NCBI GenBank assembly: GCA_963776565.1
Contig: CAVZNF010000003.1
Span: 139,846-203,845, forward strand
Direction of reading: 5' to 3'
DNA from: GMQP-bins7 sp963776565
GTDB lineage: Bacteria > Actinomycetota > Thermoleophilia > Gaiellales > Gaiellaceae
Length of the DNA stretch: 64,000 nucleotides
Positions within the stretch are counted from its first letter, which is position 1. Each line of letters begins with the position of its first letter. The position numbers and the translations under genes are program-made. The notes beneath the pieces are model-generated. The model searched no databases and was not told the origin of the DNA. It was given only the letters and a program-made list of their open reading frames with translations. Below, one piece after another: positions 1 to 9,387 of the stretch.

Positions 1-48
1 CGCGCCCAGGCGGCACGCGCGCTCGGGCAGCTGCTCGCCGAGCGCTGA
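1..48 (+). CDS. 3' end of an unidentified gene (partial)
   Basis: An open frame runs from the first base to a TGA at 46-48 and encodes only fifteen residues, ending in QLLAER. It is rich in Ala, Arg, Leu and Gln, as a helical C-terminus would be. The real start lies outside the window, so no function can be given. The next gene begins 20 bases later behind its own -10-like hexamer. Confidence 0.4.
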   Translation, partial: RAQAARALGQLLAER

Positions 49-55
49 ACGTTGC

Positions 56-61
56 TAGCGT
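56..61 (+). promoter_or_regulatory. -10 hexamer of a probable leaderless promoter
   Basis: TAGCGT lies 7 nt before the ATG at 69 and no Shine-Dalgarno is visible between them. The geometry matches the TAnnnT elements seen in front of many other genes here. Confidence 0.45.
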
Positions 62-68
62 CGCTGCT

Positions 69-458
69 ATGGATGCGACCCAGGCGCTGCGCGAGCTGAT
101 GGAGCTCTCGTCTCAGATCACGGCTGCCGTCGTGCTCGACGCCGAGGGAACGGTGCTGGCGGGCGCTCCGGACGACTCAGCGGCCCCGACCATGCTGGCA
201 GCCACAACCCTCGAGCTCGTTTCGACGGCGGCGGATCTCGGCGCCGACGGCCGCGACGTGACGCGCGTCGAGGTCGAGCTCGAGGACGGAGCGGTTTTCG
301 TCGTTCGCGAGGGCGGACGGACGATCGGGGCGGTCACGGGGCCGAAGCCGACCTCGGGCCTCGTCGTCTACGACCTCCGCACCTGCGTGCAGGCGATCGA
401 GACGGCTCAGCCGAAGAAGCGGCGCTCGGCGCGCAAGCCGAAGGAGCCGTCCGAGTGA
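69..458 (+). CDS. Roadblock/LC7-like domain protein
   Basis: The product is 129 residues. It opens with a helix (LRELMELSSQITAAVVLDAE) followed by a strand-turn-strand pattern ending at TSGLVVYDLRTCVQAI, which resembles the small alpha/beta roadblock/LC7 fold of bacterial GTPase-associated proteins. The last ~20 residues are Lys/Arg-rich. The fold assignment comes from pattern recognition, not a diagnostic motif. The stop overlaps the next gene by 4 bases (GTGA) and that gene overlaps pyrE in the same way, so the three are probably one transcript. A regulatory or scaffold role is possible, but nothing ties it directly to pyrimidine synthesis. Confidence 0.6.
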   Translation: MDATQALRELMELSSQITAAVVLDAEGTVLAGAPDDSAAPTMLAATTLELVSTAADLGADGRDVTRVEVELEDGAVFVVREGGRTIGAVTGPKPTSGLVVYDLRTCVQAIETAQPKKRRSARKPKEPSE

Positions 459-646
459 AGAAGCTCATCCGGCTCGCCATCCTGATCGCACTCGCGGTCT
501 GGGCGTGGCGCAAGCTCTTCGGCCCGTCTGGGTCCGAGGAACGCGCAGGCGTCTCGTACGCCGACGGCTCGGCGGTCGTCCTCGAGCCGGGGTCTCCCGG
601 CTTCGAACGACTCGCGTCGGTCGCGCGCTCCGCGCTTCGCACGTGA
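455..646 (+). CDS. Small single-pass membrane protein
   Basis: The product is 63 residues and starts at a GTG that overlaps the previous stop. Residues 1-20 (KKLIRLAILIALAVWAWRKL) form a basic-flanked hydrophobic segment, either an uncleaved signal anchor or a transmembrane helix. The rest is a short soluble tail. I do not recognise a family. It is translationally coupled on both sides by GTGA overlaps, lying between the roadblock-like gene and pyrE. Confidence 0.6.
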   Translation: MKKLIRLAILIALAVWAWRKLFGPSGSEERAGVSYADGSAVVLEPGSPGFERLASVARSALRT

Positions 647-1201
647 CGCACGACGAGCTCGGCGCGCTCGTCGTCGAGCGCGCCCTGCTGGAGGGCGACT
701 TCGTCCTCCGGTCCGGGCGCCGGTCGTCCTGGTACCTCGACAAGTACCGCTTCGAGACCGAGCCGCGAGATCCTCCGCGCGCTCGGCGAGGCTCTCGCGG
801 CGGCCGTCAGCGAGTGCGAGCCCGACGCTGTGCGACTCGCCGGACCCGCCCTCGGCGGGGTCGCGTTGGCAGCTTCGGCAGCGATGGCGTCCGGAGTGCC
901 GTTCATCATCGTGCGCGGTGAAACCAAGGAATACGGCACGGCACAACGGATCGAGGGCCCATTCAGTCCGGGCGAGCTGGTGTGCCTCCTCGAGGACGTC
1001 GTCACCTCCGGCGGCGCGCTCGCGGAGGCAGTGTCGGCCGTCCGCGCGGAGGGGCTCGTGGTCCGAAACGCCGTCTGTGTGGTCGATCGGGAGGAGGGCG
1101 GCTCGGACGCTCTCGCCCGCCTCGGTGTGCGCCTCAGGGCGCTCTTCCGGGCGAGCGAGTTGCTGGAGTTGCGTAAAACCCCCGGAAAGCAGCATGGTTG
1201 A
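643..1201 (+). CDS. pyrE: Orotate phosphoribosyltransferase (one frameshift)
   Basis: PyrE joins orotate to PRPP to give orotidine monophosphate in pyrimidine synthesis. The N-terminus (GALVVERALLEGDFVLRSG, then SSWYLDKYRFE) reads in frame 1. From about 765 the family sequence continues in frame 2 (AGPALGGVALA, then the PRPP-binding strand LLEDVVTSGGALAEAV). One extra base near 763-768 (GAGCCGCGAGATC) explains the shift. With it removed the protein is about 185 residues, normal for PyrE. The GTG start overlaps the upstream stop. pyrF lies 2 kb downstream. Because the enzyme is normally essential and both halves are well conserved, I read the indel as sequence error, not decay. Confidence 0.85.
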
Positions 1202-1208
1202 GCCAAAT

Positions 1209-1233
1209 CCGAAGGGGTGTTAGGCTCCTTCGG
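1209..1233 (+). promoter_or_regulatory. Inverted repeat around the HU promoter -10
   Basis: CCGAAGG (1209-1215) and CCTTCGG (1227-1233) form a perfect 7-bp inverted repeat flanking TAGGCT (1221-1226), a good -10 hexamer for the HU gene. It could be an operator, or the pyrE terminator. There is no U-tract, which favours an operator or no function. Confidence 0.4.
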
Positions 1234-1269
1234 TTCCGTGAACCCGAATCCGACGTCAGGAGGAGAGAA

Positions 1270-1548
1270 GTGACCAAGCAGGATTTCGTGGACGCCGTAG
1301 CCGATTCGGCCGGCATGTCCAAGCGTGAGGCTGGCGCTGCGGTCGACGCCATGCTGGACACGATCACGAGCGCGCTGAAGAACCGTGAGACGATCACCTT
1401 CACGGGCTTCGGCAAGTTCACGACTTCAGCGCGCGCGGCGCGCATGGGTGTCAACCCGCGGACGGGTGAGAAGGTTCACATCGCCGCGACGACAGTCCCG
1501 AAGTTCACGGCTGGGAGCGCGCTCAAGGCGGCAGTGAAAGGCGGCTGA
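1270..1548 (+). CDS. hup: HU-family DNA-binding protein
   Basis: This is a 92-residue histone-like protein that binds and bends DNA as a dimer. It begins TKQDFVDAVADSAGMSK, has the core FTGFGKFTTSARAARMGVNP and the signature NPRTGEKVHIAATTVPKF, and ends in a Lys-containing tail; the length is typical. The GTG start is fixed by a strong AGGAGGAGAG ribosome site ending 4 nt upstream. It stands alone between pyrE and an intrinsic terminator, so it is probably monocistronic and strongly expressed. Confidence 0.93.
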   Translation: MTKQDFVDAVADSAGMSKREAGAAVDAMLDTITSALKNRETITFTGFGKFTTSARAARMGVNPRTGEKVHIAATTVPKFTAGSALKAAVKGG

Positions 1549-1570
1549 GCGACTCCGAACGGAGGCTTAC

Positions 1571-1597
1571 GAAGGGCCGTCGGGAGGCGGCCTTTCG
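1571..1597 (+). terminator. Intrinsic terminator after hup
   Basis: GAAGGGCCG and CGGCCTTTC form a 9-bp stem (one G-U) around a TCGGGAGG loop, 23 nt after the hup stop. A short T-containing run follows. Confidence 0.7.
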
Positions 1598-1611
1598 TTT
1601 CACCTTGAACA

Positions 1612-1625
1612 CGAACATATGTTCG
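1612..1625. promoter_or_regulatory. LexA (SOS) box
   Basis: CGAACATATGTTCG is a perfect 14-bp palindrome matching the Gram-positive LexA operator pattern CGAAC-N4-GTTCG. It lies 17-30 bases before the start of the exonuclease/GIY-YIG gene and just upstream of a TATAC -10-like sequence (1626-1630), where a repressor would block RNA polymerase. Confidence 0.85.
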
Positions 1626-1641
1626 TATACGGTGAAGCGCC

Positions 1642-3270
1642 ATGCAGCTCTCGTTCGATGCAGCCGATCGCCTCGTCGAGCTGATCCACGCACGCCGCGG
1701 TGCGGTCTCGCCGGAGGACGCCGCACGCGCGCTGTTCGCGCTCGAGCGCGCGCCCGCGACACTCGCGCACTCGCTCCTCGCCGACGTCGTCGAGGGCGAC
1801 GCTCGGCTCGAGTGGCGCGGAACGCGGGTCGCGCTCTCGGACGGCACCGAGTCGGAGACTCTCATCGAGGACGCCGAACTCGTCGTCTTCGACCTCGAGA
1901 CCACCGGCCTCTCGGCCACACGCGACCGGATGTGCGAGATCGGCGCTGTCCGGGTCAAGGCGCTGCAGCTCGACGAGACCTTCGAGACGCTCGTTCGTCC
2001 CGGCGTCGCGCTTCCGCCCACGATCGTTCGGCTGACGGGGCTTCGCGACGCCGAGCTGCGCACCGCACCGCGTCCGGAGCTCGCCGTGCGTCGGTTCCTT
2101 GCGTTCTCGGGCGACGCGCCGCTCGTCGCCCACAACGCGCGCTTCGACGTCGGCTTCCTCGATCGCGCCGTCGCCGACCTCACCGGCAAGCGCGTCGCCG
2201 CGCCGGTCGTCGACACCGTGTGGCTCGCGCGGAGGCTGTTGCATCGCCGGAGCGAGCGCTTCTCGCTGAGCCAGCTCGCGCACTTCTTCGGCACGTCGTG
2301 CGACCCCTGCCACCGCGCGTTGCCCGACGCGCTCGCGACGGCCGAGATTCTCGTGGCGCTCCTGGGGCTCGCGCAGGAGCGCGGCGCCCGGACGCTCGCC
2401 GAGGTGATCGAGCTCGCGGCGCCTCGCGCCCGGAAGCTGCACGCGCGCCGCTCGCTCATCGCCGGCGCACCGACGACGCCCGGCGTCTATCTCTTCCGGG
2501 ACCGGAACGACACGGTGCTGTACGTCGGGAAGGCGCGCGACCTGCGGGCTCGCCTGCGGTCCTACTTCTCGGGTGACCGCCAGCGACCCGCGGTGGAGGC
2601 CGCGCTCGGAGCGCTCGCGCGCGTCGAGTGGCGCGAGCTCGGCTCCGAGCTCGAGGCCGCGCTCGAGGAGCTCCGCCTGATTCGTGATCTCCGTCCACCC
2701 GCGAACGCGCGCGGTGGCCGCCCGCAGTCGTACCTGGAGCGGCGGGCCGATCGGTGGGCCGTCGTCTCGTCTCCGACTCGCTTCGGCCCGATCGCGAGCA
2801 AGCGCCGTGCGCAGCTCGCGGCCCGCGCGCTCGGCGACTTCGACGGCGACGACATCTCGTCGGTCCTCCCGGCGCTCCGCGCCAAGCTCCCTCGCCTCGC
2901 GCGCGACCTGCGCTTCGAGGACGCGGCGCGCCTGCGCGATCGCGTCGCCGCGCTCGACGAGGTTGCGGCGCGTGTGGACGAGCTCGACCGGCTCCGCGCC
3001 CAGGAGCTCTGCGTGCTCGCCCCCGCGCGCGAGCCGGCGTTCTGGCGAGCGTTCTTCGTGGCGCGAGGACGCGTGACGGCGCGAAGCGTCCCCCGCGGCG
3101 CGGCCGGGAGACTTGAGATCGAGGCGGGGCTGGCCGCGGCTGCGAACGGAGATCTGTCGCTCGCCCCGGAGGATGCCGCGGATCTCCTCGTCGTCGCCGG
3201 CTTCCTGCGACGTCCGCCGCCGGAGCTCCGGATCGTGGGACTGCGCGCCGCCGAGATCCTCGCCGCGTAG
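1642..3270 (+). CDS. DEDD exonuclease fused to GIY-YIG (UvrC/Cho-like) endonuclease
   Basis: The 542-residue protein joins two DNA-repair nucleases. Residues ~79-240 are a DnaQ/epsilon-type 3'-5' exonuclease: FDLETTG supplies D84 and E86, HNARFD lies at 164-169, and HRALPD at 224-229 ends the DEDDh set. Residues ~280-360 are a GIY-YIG domain (GVYLF, VLYVGKARDLRARL) as in UvrC and Cho. Near 410-445 a UVR-like segment (LARDLRFEDAARLRDRV) may bind UvrB. Actinobacteria carry proteins of this architecture. The ATG at 1642 follows a weak GGTGAAG. A perfect LexA box sits in the promoter, so damage induction is expected. The next gene, pyrF, starts 11 bases after the stop. Confidence 0.9.
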   Translation: MQLSFDAADRLVELIHARRGAVSPEDAARALFALERAPATLAHSLLADVVEGDARLEWRGTRVALSDGTESETLIEDAELVVFDLETTGLSATRDRMCEIGAVRVKALQLDETFETLVRPGVALPPTIVRLTGLRDAELRTAPRPELAVRRFLAFSGDAPLVAHNARFDVGFLDRAVADLTGKRVAAPVVDTVWLARRLLHRRSERFSLSQLAHFFGTSCDPCHRALPDALATAEILVALLGLAQERGARTLAEVIELAAPRARKLHARRSLIAGAPTTPGVYLFRDRNDTVLYVGKARDLRARLRSYFSGDRQRPAVEAALGALARVEWRELGSELEAALEELRLIRDLRPPANARGGRPQSYLERRADRWAVVSSPTRFGPIASKRRAQLAARALGDFDGDDISSVLPALRAKLPRLARDLRFEDAARLRDRVAALDEVAARVDELDRLRAQELCVLAPAREPAFWRAFFVARGRVTARSVPRGAAGRLEIEAGLAAAANGDLSLAPEDAADLLVVAGFLRRPPPELRIVGLRAAEILAA

Positions 3271-3273
3271 CCT
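3268..3273 (+). promoter_or_regulatory. -10 hexamer before pyrF
   Basis: TAGCCT overlaps the preceding stop codon and ends 7 nt before the pyrF ATG at 3281. There is no Shine-Dalgarno. Probable leaderless promoter. Confidence 0.45.
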
Positions 3274-3280
3274 TCGCGTC

Positions 3281-4180
3281 ATGGAGGCCGCCAACTTCGC
3301 CGACCGCCTCGCGGAGGCCGTCACGCGCAAGCAGAGCCAGCTCGCCGTCGGCCTGGACCCGCGCCTCGACCTCCTTCCGATGGAGCTGCGCGGCGAGGCC
3401 GTGCTCGGCAGAGCCGCCGCGGCGTCGGCGGTCGCACGCTTCTGCAAGGGGATCGTCGACGCGGTCGGGCCGTACGTCGTCGCCGTGAAGCCGCAGTCCG
3501 CATTCTTCGAGGCGCTCGGCGCCGACGGATTCCGTGCTCTCGAGGAGGTCTGCGACTACGCGCGAGCCGCAGGGCTCCTCGTGCTGGTCGACGCGAAGCG
3601 CGGCGACATCGGTTCGACGTCGCGTGCGTATGCCGAAGCGCTCCTCGAGCCGCGCGACGACGGCCCGCCGCTCGCCGACGCAACGACTGCGAGCCCGTAC
3701 CTCGGTTACGACTCAGTCGAGCCGTTCCTCGCCTCGTGCCGTCGCCACGGCGCCGGCGTGTTCTTCCTCGTCCGTACGTCCAATGCCGGCGCCGCCGACG
3801 TCCAGGACCTCGCGCTGTCCGACGGGCGACCGCTCTGGAACCACGTTGCCGAGCTGGTTCGCGAGTGGGGCGAGCCGCTCATCGGGGAGAGCGGCATGTC
3901 GAGCGTCGGCGCCGTCGTCGGGGCGACGCTTCCGCGTGCCGTCTCCGAAGCGCGCCGCCTGCTTCCGCACTCGCCGATGTTGCTCCCTGGCGTCGGCGTG
4001 CAGGGTGCCACGCCGGCCGACGTTGCCCGTGCGTTCACCGCGGGACCTGCGAGTGCGCTCGTCACGGCCTCGCGCTCCGTGATCTACGCGTACCGCGACA
4101 GCGAGGCGGACTGGCGCGCCGCCGCAGGCGCCGAGGCGCAGCAACTCTCCGCTTCCGTGTGGGCCGCCGCAGGCTGGTAG
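3281..4180 (+). CDS. pyrF: Orotidine 5'-phosphate decarboxylase (type 2)
   Basis: PyrF converts OMP to UMP, the last step of pyrimidine synthesis. The 299-residue length and the sequence AVGLDPRLDLLP near the N-terminus fit the longer type 2 subfamily of actinobacteria and mycobacteria. The catalytic Lys/Asp motif is VDAKRGDIGST. VKPQSAFFEALG and LLPGVGVQGATPADV are further family blocks. I chose the ATG at 3281, just before MEAANFADRL, because family similarity starts there and a -10 hexamer sits 7 nt upstream. The frame is intact. Confidence 0.93.
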   Translation: MEAANFADRLAEAVTRKQSQLAVGLDPRLDLLPMELRGEAVLGRAAAASAVARFCKGIVDAVGPYVVAVKPQSAFFEALGADGFRALEEVCDYARAAGLLVLVDAKRGDIGSTSRAYAEALLEPRDDGPPLADATTASPYLGYDSVEPFLASCRRHGAGVFFLVRTSNAGAADVQDLALSDGRPLWNHVAELVREWGEPLIGESGMSSVGAVVGATLPRAVSEARRLLPHSPMLLPGVGVQGATPADVARAFTAGPASALVTASRSVIYAYRDSEADWRAAAGAEAQQLSASVWAAAGW

Positions 4181-4207
4181 GCGCGGCCAGTACATTGTCG
4201 CCCGCTG

Positions 4208-5348
4208 ATGCGCAGAGCACCGCTCGCCGTCGTCGCTCTCGTCGCTGCACTCGCGACATCCATCCTGGTCTCGAGCGCCGGCGCTCAATCCGCCCAGCCG
4301 CAGATCGCGGCTGCCTCCTGGTACCTCGTGGGAGGCGACGGCGCCGTCCTCGCTCGCCATGACGCGGCCGATCCCGCGCGCGATCGCCAGCATCACGAAG
4401 CTCATGACCGCGCTGGTCGTCCTCGAGCACGCGCAGCTGGACGATGTCGTCCGCGTGAGCCCGCAGGCTGCGAGCGTCGGCGAGTCGACGGTCTACCTCC
4501 GCGCGGGTGAGGAGCTCACGGTCGCCGAGCTCCTGCGCGCGACGCTCATCCCGAGCGCCAACGACGCGGCCGAAGCGCTCGCGCTTCACGTCGGGCGAGG
4601 ATCTGCCGATCGTTTCGTCGGGCTGATGAACGCGAAAGCCGAACAGCTTGGCCTCTCGGACACGCACTTCGAGAATCCGCACGGGCTCGACGAGCCGGGC
4701 CACGTCTCGAGCGCGCGGGATGTGACCGCGCTCGTCCGCTACGCGCTCGGCATTCCGTTCATCCGTGATGCGCTCTCGCGTTCGAGCGTCTCGCTTCCCG
4801 GAGGAAGGACGTTCGAATCGACCGACGATCTGCTCGCGTCCTGGCCGCCGCTCGTCGGCGGGAAGACAGGCCACACGCGCGACGCGGGCTGGTCGCAAAC
4901 GGCAGCCGCTCAGCGCGGCAGGACGACGGTCTACGGCGCAGTCCTCGGCAGCGACACGCGGAGCTCGCGGAACGCCGCGCTGGAGGAGCTGCTCACCTTC
5001 GGGCTCGACCAGTACCGCGCCGTGCAGCTGATCGACGGAGCGCGCGTCTACGCGACCGCCGAGACCGGGTATGGCCAGCCCGACGTCGAGCTCGTCGCGC
5101 CGCGCGCGATCGTGCGCTCCATCCGGGTCGGGCGTCCACTCGTCGAGCGAGTCGTGGCGCCCACCGCGTTGGCGCTTCCGGTGGCCAAGGGCCAGCAGCT
5201 CGGTCGCGTCGAGGTCTACGAGGGAGACCGACTCGTCGCGTCGTCCGCTCTCGTGGCGGCGGCCGCAGTCCCCGACGCGGGCGTCTGGGCGAAGGCGAAG
5301 TGGCACGCGACGCAGACGGTGCGCAATCTGTGGGGGATGCTCACGTGA
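4208..5348 (+). CDS. dacA: D-alanyl-D-alanine carboxypeptidase (one frameshift)
   Basis: This serine peptidase trims the terminal D-Ala of peptidoglycan stem peptides outside the cell. Residues 1-26 are a signal peptide (LAVVALVAALATSILVSSAGA). The class A penicillin-binding motifs are all present: SITK (SxxK), SAN (SxN) and GKTGHT (KTG), in the S11 order and spacing. The C-terminal half (from QYRAVQLIDG) is the usual beta-rich domain. Frame 2 passes to frame 0 near 4365-4375, in a GC-repeat (CCCGCGCGCGATC), so one inserted base splits it; I consider this sequence error. The TGA overlaps the GTG of the sugar kinase. Confidence 0.88.
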
Positions 5349-6298
5349 TCGTCACCGTGACGACGAACGCGGCGCTCGACCGGACACTGACCGTGCCCGT
5401 GTTCCAGATCGGGTTCCGCCACCGCTCGAGCGAGGTGCTCACGCTCGCGGGCGGCAAGGGCATCAACGTGGCCCGCACGCTGAAGATCCTCGAGGTGCCG
5501 GTCGTCGCGACGGGGCTCGCGGGCGGACGTACCGGGACGCGAATCATCGAGGAGCTCACCTCCGAGGCGATCCTCAACGACTTCGTGCGCATCGCCGCCG
5601 AGTCGCGCACGTCGACCGCAGTCGTCGATCCGACCAACGGGACGCACACCGAGATCAACGAGTGGGGACCGGAGGTCACGACGGTCGAGCTCGAGATGCT
5701 CATGGAGAAGCTGCACTACCTCTCGCGCGGTGCGGACTTCGTCGTCCTTTCGGGGTCGCTCCCGCGCAAGGTGCCGACGACGTTCTATGCGGATGCCGTC
5801 CGCGACCTCGGGCGCCGTGACGTCCGCGTCGTCCTCGACTCGGAGGGCGACCCGCTCCGTCTCGGCGTCGAAGCCGGCCCGTTCCTCGTCTCGCCGAACC
5901 AGCGCGAGGCCGAGCAGCTCGTCGGACAGGAGCTCGAGGACGACGACGACTTCCTCATGGCGCTCGACGCGATCGCCGAGATGGGCGCGCGCAACGTCCT
6001 GATCACGCTCGAGAACGGATGCTTCGCCTTGCTTCGTGTCGGCCGGAAGACGCGCCGTGTCCGGGCGTTCGCGCCGTTCGTCGAGCCGGTCTCGGGGGTT
6101 GGCTCGGGTGACGTGCTCCTCGCTCAGCTCCTCGCCGCGCTGATCGACGAGCGCGAGCCCGACGACTCGATCCGTGCCGCTGTTGCGGCCGGCGCCGCTT
6201 CCGTGCGTGAAGTCGGTGCAGGACGCTTCGATCCTGCGTTCGCGGCGACGCTCGCCGCGAGCATCGAGCTCGCCGAGCTCCAGCCGGTTCGCTCGTAG
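5345..6298 (+). CDS. PfkB-family sugar kinase (1-phosphofructokinase-like)
   Basis: The 317-residue product belongs to the ribokinase/PfkB family. It begins VTTNAALDRTLTVP as FruK and LacC do, has the substrate-side signature AGGKGINVARTL, and ends with GVGSGDVLLA, whose Asp is the catalytic base beside the anion hole. 1-phosphofructokinase or tagatose-6-phosphate kinase activity is likely, but substrate cannot be decided from sequence. No phosphotransferase genes are nearby. The GTG start overlaps the carboxypeptidase stop by 4 bases. Confidence 0.82.
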   Translation: MIVTVTTNAALDRTLTVPVFQIGFRHRSSEVLTLAGGKGINVARTLKILEVPVVATGLAGGRTGTRIIEELTSEAILNDFVRIAAESRTSTAVVDPTNGTHTEINEWGPEVTTVELEMLMEKLHYLSRGADFVVLSGSLPRKVPTTFYADAVRDLGRRDVRVVLDSEGDPLRLGVEAGPFLVSPNQREAEQLVGQELEDDDDFLMALDAIAEMGARNVLITLENGCFALLRVGRKTRRVRAFAPFVEPVSGVGSGDVLLAQLLAALIDEREPDDSIRAAVAAGAASVREVGAGRFDPAFAATLAASIELAELQPVRS

Positions 6299-6301
6299 AC
6301 T
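6296..6301 (+). promoter_or_regulatory. -10 hexamer before the cyclase gene
   Basis: TAGACT overlaps the kinase stop codon and ends 8 nt before the ATG at 6310. There is no ribosome site. Probable leaderless promoter. Confidence 0.45.
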
Positions 6302-6309
6302 CCGCGGCC

Positions 6310-9300
6310 ATGGCGGCTTGCCCGAACTGCGGGCGCGAGAACGAGAGCGACGCGCGCTTCTGCAGCGCGTGTGGGACGGCGCTGGGAACGGCCGAGCCGG
6401 CCCGCGAGCAGCGCAAAGTCGTCACCGTTCTCTTCTGCGACCTCGTCGGTTCGACGGCGCTCGGCGAGTCGACGGATCCCGAGGCGCTGCGCGCACGGAT
6501 GCGGCGCTACTTCGAGGATCTTCGCGTGATCCTCGAGCGTCACGGCGGCACCGTCGAGAAGTTCGTCGGCGATGCCGTGATGGCCGTCTTCGGGATCCCC
6601 GTCTCGCACGAGGACGACGCGCTGCGCGCAGTTCGCGCTGCGTCCGAGATGCGCGCCGCCATCGCCGAGCACGGGCTCGAGGCGCGCATCGGGATCAACA
6701 CCGGCGAGGTCGTCGTCGGCGGTGAAGGTGAGACGCTCGTCACCGGCGACGCTGTCAACGTCGCTGCTCGGCTCGAGCAGGCTGCCGGCGCAGGAGAGGT
6801 GTTCATCGGAGCCGAGACGCACAGCCTCGTCCGCGACGCCGTCCGAGTCGAGGCGGTCGAGCCTCTTGTCCTCAAAGGGAAAGCGGAGCCCGTCGGCGCG
6901 TTCTCCCTGCTCGAGGTTCTCCGCCGAGTCGGAGGGGCTCGCTCGCAACCCCGAGGCGCTTCTCGTCGGACGGAAGCGCGAACGCAATCGTCTGTGGCGC
7001 GACTTCGAGGACGTCCTCGACGACCAGCTCGTGCCGGCTCGTCACGCTGCTCGGCCCAGCGGGAATCGGAAAGTCGCGCCTCGTCGCCGACTTCCTCGAG
7101 CGCGTCGGCGACTCGGCAGACATCCTGCGCGGCCGCTGTCTCTCGTACGGCGAGGGGATCACGTACTGGCCGCTCGTCGAGATCCTGATCGCGATCGGGG
7201 TCGAGCCCGACTCCGTGATCGGCACCTCGCCGCCAGAGACGCAGCTCGCGTTCAGGCGGCTCCTCGAAGCCCGGGCCGCGGAGCGGCCTCAGGTCGTGGT
7301 CGTCGACGATCTGCAGTGGGCGGAGCCGGTCTTCATCGACCTCGTCGAGCACATCGCAGACCTCTCCCGCGACGCGCCGATCTTCCTTCTCTGCGTCGCG
7401 CGTACCGAGCTCCTCGACGTACGACCCGACTGGGGCGGCGGCAAGATGAACGCGACGTCGATCCTGCTCGAGCCTCTAGGCGACGACGAGTGCGAGGCGC
7501 TGATCGGGAATCTCCTCGGAGACGTCGCAACTCGAAGGCGACTTCCGCGACCGCATCACGGCCGCCTCTGCCGGAAACCCGCTGTACGTCGAGGAGATGC
7601 TCGCGATGGTGCGCGAGCACGGCGGTGACGGGGAGATCGTCGTCCCGCCGACGATTCACGCGCTCCTTCAAGCACGCATCGACTCGCTCGATGGAGATGT
7701 CCGCGTCGTCATGGAGCGAGGCTCCGTCGAGGGTGAGGTGTTCCATCGCGGGGCGGTGGCAGCAGCTCTCGCCCGCTCCTGTTCGCGCCGACGTCGAGTC
7801 GCATCTGACGACGCTCGTGCGCAAGGAGCTCATCCGCTCGACGGCCCCGACCTTCCCCGAGGACGAGGGCTACCGCTTCCGCCACCTGCTCATCCGCGAC
7901 GCCGCGTACGAGTCGCTGCCGAAGGCGACGCGCGCGGAGCTGCACGAGCAGTTCGCCGACTGGCTCTCGACGCACGACTTGGTCGAAGGAGACGAGATCG
8001 TCGGGTACCACCTCGAGCAGGCGCATCGCTACCGGTCGGAGCTCGATCCGGCTCCGACCCGGCGCTCGCCGCGCTCGCCGGCCGAGCGTCGCGACTCACC
8101 TCGCGGTTGCAGGACGCGGCGCGCTCGATCGCGGCGACTACAACGCCGGGCGTTCGCTCCTGCGACGCGCGAGCGCGATCCTCCCCGAGCGAGACGAGGC
8201 ACGGCTATGCGCTGGCGGCCGACTACTCAGCCGCGCTGTTCGAGAGTCGGGCGAGCTCGAAGAGGCGTGGGATGTGCTGGTCGAGGCGCAGGCTTCGGAC
8301 GATCCGCGTAACGCGGCGCTCGCACGATGGTGCAGCATGGCGACTTGGGCGCTGGTCGGCGGATACGACAAGCGACGCGAGCAGCGCGTGATGCGTGGCG
8401 CGCCGAGGCGCGTGCGGTCTTCGAGGCGATCGGGGACGACTACGGGTCGGCCCTGTACTGGTGGAGCGTGTCCATGCGAATCGTGGGTCGCGCTCCGCGC
8501 GCAGGAAACCAAGAGGGCCTGCGAGCAAGCGCTCGAGCACCTCGACGCGGCTGGTGCTTCGGGGAGGCGCTTGGCGACAACCGTCCGAAGCAGATTGATC
8601 GCGGCGTACGTCTATCGTGCCGCAACCCGTCGACGAGGCGATCGCTCCGGGAATCGAGCGCTCGGGGCCGGCAGATTCGGCCTGCTGGCGCAGGCGTGGG
8701 CGCGCGGCGTCATCGGTCGCCTCTGCGCGATGAAGGGAGACTTCGATCGGGGCCGCGAGCTCCATGCGAGGGGCGCGCCAGACCTATCTCGATGCGGGGA
8801 TGATCCAGACAGCGCGGCGGGCATCGCGATGGGCGAAGCCCATGGATCGAGTGGCTCGCCGGCGATCGACGCCGCCGCGGAGAGCGTCCTTCGCGAAGGG
8901 ATCGCGTCTCTCGAGTCGATCGGCGACCGAGCGTTCTACCCGACTGCGGCTCTGCAGCTCGCAACGATCCTGTACGCGCAGGAACGCTACGAGGAAGTGC
9001 GTGAGTGGTGCGCGAAGGCGCGCGCGACCACGGGTGCACGACGATCTCGTCAACTTCCTCGAGCTCGACTGCTCGAAGGGCTGCTGCTCGCCCGCGAGGG
9101 GAGTATGTCCGAGGCCGAGGAGGCAGCGGCTCGTGCGATCAGCGCTGCTCGAGCGGATCGAGACGAACGCGACTTCGAGGTCTACGGCGCGACGGTCCAC
9201 CTCGCCGAACTCTTCGCGCTTGCGTGGGCCGGGCCGAGGTCGCCCGCGAGCACGGGTCGAAGGCGCTGCGCGTTGCTCGACGCGAAGGGTGACGTCGCTT

Positions 9301-9347
9301 CGGCGCGCGAGACTTCGCGAGCGGCTGGCTGCCGCTGGGCGTCGTAG
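6310..9347 (+). CDS. Zinc-ribbon / class III cyclase / AAA ATPase / TPR regulator (many frameshifts)
   Basis: The first ~200 residues are clear: a CPNCGREN...CSACG zinc ribbon, then a class III adenylate/guanylate cyclase domain with both metal aspartates (FCDLVGST and FVGDAVMAVFG) and GDAVNVAARLEQ. After about 6930 the coding frame changes repeatedly. Recognisable pieces continue in other frames: the P-loop GPAGIGKSRLVADFLE near 7060, the Walker B-like VVVVDDLQWAEP near 7300, SAGNPLYVEEMLAMV near 7580, FRHLLIRDAAYESLPKATR near 7880, and helical TPR-like sequence to about 9347. The order matches the large cyclase-ATPase-TPR proteins of actinobacteria (about 1,000 residues). At least six indels are needed. 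Cyclic nucleotide production gated by the ATPase region is inferred. It may be a true pseudogene, though sequence error is equally possible. Confidence 0.75.
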
Positions 9348-9375
9348 TAGGCTGATCGCCGTCGGCGGACGCTGC

Positions 9376-9381
9376 TAACGT
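9376..9381 (+). promoter_or_regulatory. -10 hexamer before guaB
   Basis: TAACGT ends 6 nt before the guaB ATG, and no Shine-Dalgarno lies between. Probable leaderless promoter for guaBA. Confidence 0.45.
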
Positions 9382-9387
9382 CGCTCC

